Shown piece by piece: positions 23,426 to 24,772 of a DNA stretch of 24,772 nucleotides. The position numbers and the translations under genes are program-made. The notes below the pieces were generated by a model. The model was not told the origin of the DNA. It worked only from the letters and a program-made list of their open reading frames with translations, and searched no databases. Each line of letters begins with the position of its first letter. The stretch's first letter is position 1. Origin of the DNA: a virus; IMG/VR virus record IMGVR_UViG_3300027763_002051, positions 1 through 24,772 of that record, one strand, 5' to 3'.

Positions 23426-24772
23426 ATGGCTGAAACGCAGATAGATACGCTTTTGGAGAACGCGGACGCCCTTGAAAAGGCCATAGACCAAGCCAAACCG
23501 CTGGAAGGCGGAGAGGCACTAGGAGGCGGATCCCCAGCTCCCAATAGCTTTTCAACAGCCTATCTGCTTACTGCGGAACAGGAGAAAAACCTAGTCGAGC
23601 ATGCCATAAGAAGGCTCCGGGAAACCGAAGCCGACATGGGTCGCAACCTCACCCGATCTGCCGCTTGGCATAACAATATGTCGGGCGGGATTCCGGCTCA
23701 TGATACTTTCCTCGGTAGAAGGCAGATATTCGAATGGATTTACGAGAATAACGTAAGCTGGCGTCCTTTCACGATGGGCGGAATCTTTGAGCATAGTAAC
23801 CTCATCGTTCCCTTAACCCGCAGGATTGCCCGTCAAATGATCGCCCGAGCCGTTAAATATTTCCTTGGGACAGACCCTTGGTTCGGAGTTTTGCCAGAGG
23901 GATCCTCGGATCGCAATGTAGCTGACCGGCTGGAAAAGTATGCGCGGTTCAAGTTTGACCGCTTGAAAATTAAGGATGCCCTCAAGATGGCCATCCAGAT
24001 CGCTTTTGTCCGTGGGGAATGCGTTGTCAAAACGACCTACACCCAGAAAGATCAGATATTCAAGAAGCTCCTGCGGGTACTGGTGGACGGCCAAGGGAAT
24101 CCGATTATGGCGGCCGACGGCGATTTCATCACAGAAAACGACCGGTTTGCCCCATCTCAAGACGGCCAAATGGTTCTTCAGAGGGACATGCAAACCCCCC
24201 AACCTTTATTCCCAATCTTTATGGAGCAGTTGGTCACAAGGAAATCCGACATATTTATCGGGCCTGCGGCTGAACCAGTATACTTTCAAGACTTTCTGTG
24301 TCCGCTGACGGCGGCCTCAGTCGATGATGCCGACTTCTGTGCGCATCTTTACGATGCACCAGTAATGGAGCTGGCTGACCTTTACAGGAAAAAGGGAGTC
24401 GGATCGGAGGATCCAGAAGAAGAGGTTGCCAGAATTCGAAGCGTGATTGAGCAGATTCGGTTGGCTTCAAGCGAAACCGGGAACCCTAAAACAGGAGCAG
24501 GACAGGCCAGATCAGAGCGTGGGGAAGGGCATGCAGGGGTTAATAATTCGTCGCAGCCGTCCCTTGAGGTTGCCGAGTGCTACCTACGTTACGACGCTGA
24601 CGGCGACGGAATTACCGAGGAAATCATGCTCCTTCTGGATGTTAAGAATCAAAAAGCCATTTTCTATGAGTACACAGCCAATATAACTGCTGATGGTAAA
24701 AGGCCGTTTACCGTCCTTCGGGTTAACCCAGTCGACGGCCGGTGGTATGGGATCGGAGCGGTTGAGCAGTTT
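23426..24772 (+). CDS. Portal protein (3' partial, runs off the window)
   Basis: The ATG at 23426 comes nine bases after the giant gene's TAA, and the frame is open to the last base (449 codons seen). Portal proteins form the dodecameric ring at one head vertex through which TerL pumps DNA and to which the tail attaches. Diagnostic strings are 'RYDADGDGITEEIMLLLD' (residues 388-405), 'KRPFTVLRVNPVDGRW' and 'GRWYGIGAVEQF' (438-449), the conserved pairing of an acidic DxDGDG hairpin and a 'GR-x-YG-x-G' loop. The N-terminal 45 residues are Gly/Glu-rich and disordered; helices at 50-145 fit the portal's usual start. The remaining C-terminal part, including the stem, is outside the window. Confidence 0.85.
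   Translation, partial: MAETQIDTLLENADALEKAIDQAKPLEGGEALGGGSPAPNSFSTAYLLTAEQEKNLVEHAIRRLRETEADMGRNLTRSAAWHNNMSGGIPAHDTFLGRRQIFEWIYENNVSWRPFTMGGIFEHSNLIVPLTRRIARQMIARAVKYFLGTDPWFGVLPEGSSDRNVADRLEKYARFKFDRLKIKDALKMAIQIAFVRGECVVKTTYTQKDQIFKKLLRVLVDGQGNPIMAADGDFITENDRFAPSQDGQMVLQRDMQTPQPLFPIFMEQLVTRKSDIFIGPAAEPVYFQDFLCPLTAASVDDADFCAHLYDAPVMELADLYRKKGVGSEDPEEEVARIRSVIEQIRLASSETGNPKTGAGQARSERGEGHAGVNNSSQPSLEVAECYLRYDADGDGITEEIMLLLDVKNQKAIFYEYTANITADGKRPFTVLRVNPVDGRWYGIGAVEQF

Overview
The window looks like part of the structural and packaging region of a tailed double-stranded DNA phage (or prophage). Every supportable gene lies on the + strand and the genes are tightly packed, with many ATGA or overlapping junctions. 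The sequence does not name the host. Base composition looks close to balanced. A GYF_2-like domain hints weakly at a host lineage rich in such domains (for example the Planctomycetes/Verrucomicrobia group), but this is only a hint.

Layout. Positions 1-176 hold the end of a helix-turn-helix protein of resolvase type. Positions 173-2010 carry tail-fibre or appendage-like proteins: a fibre protein with two copies of an 'ANGYA.LDA..K' unit, whose start is unclear and may be frameshifted, and a 370-residue beta-rich protein. Two small genes (70 and 47 residues) lead into the large terminase subunit (2316-4079). Two small proteins sharing the same 28-residue C-terminal tail (4137-4611) and a 501-residue low-complexity protein (4612-6117) follow. 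One reading frame of 5,746 codons (6176-23416) then fills about 70% of the window. The last gene, from 23426 past the end of the window, is the portal protein.

The giant protein is the centre of interest. It is a 'polyvalent' fusion. In order it carries coiled coil, Gly/Ala-rich hydrophobic segments, a degenerate EEIAHL motif, an SH3-like barrel, a ParB/DdrB-like domain, a strawberry-notch-type superfamily 2 helicase, a GYF_2-like domain, a sigma-70-like segment, an HExxH metallopeptidase, a coiled coil, a region-4-like helix-turn-helix, and a hydrophobic C-terminal domain typical of large polyvalent virion proteins. The tetrapeptide AQR[I/L], in the context [LIM]-x-AQR-[IL], recurs eight times, nearly always in linkers between recognisable domains and written with different codons. 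This suggests a polyprotein cut by a protease, possibly its own or the prohead protease, or a repeated docking tag. My inference is that the protein is packaged in the virion and ejected with the DNA to deliver several takeover activities at once.

A second surprise sits inside the giant gene. At 12174-12509, where the giant frame encodes a low-complexity linker, another frame encodes a 111-residue protein with globular-looking composition, preceded by an AAGGAGG Shine-Dalgarno sequence. It looks like a genuine overlapping gene. No RNA genes, CRISPR arrays or insertion sequences were seen, and there is no gene-free stretch longer than about 60 bases.
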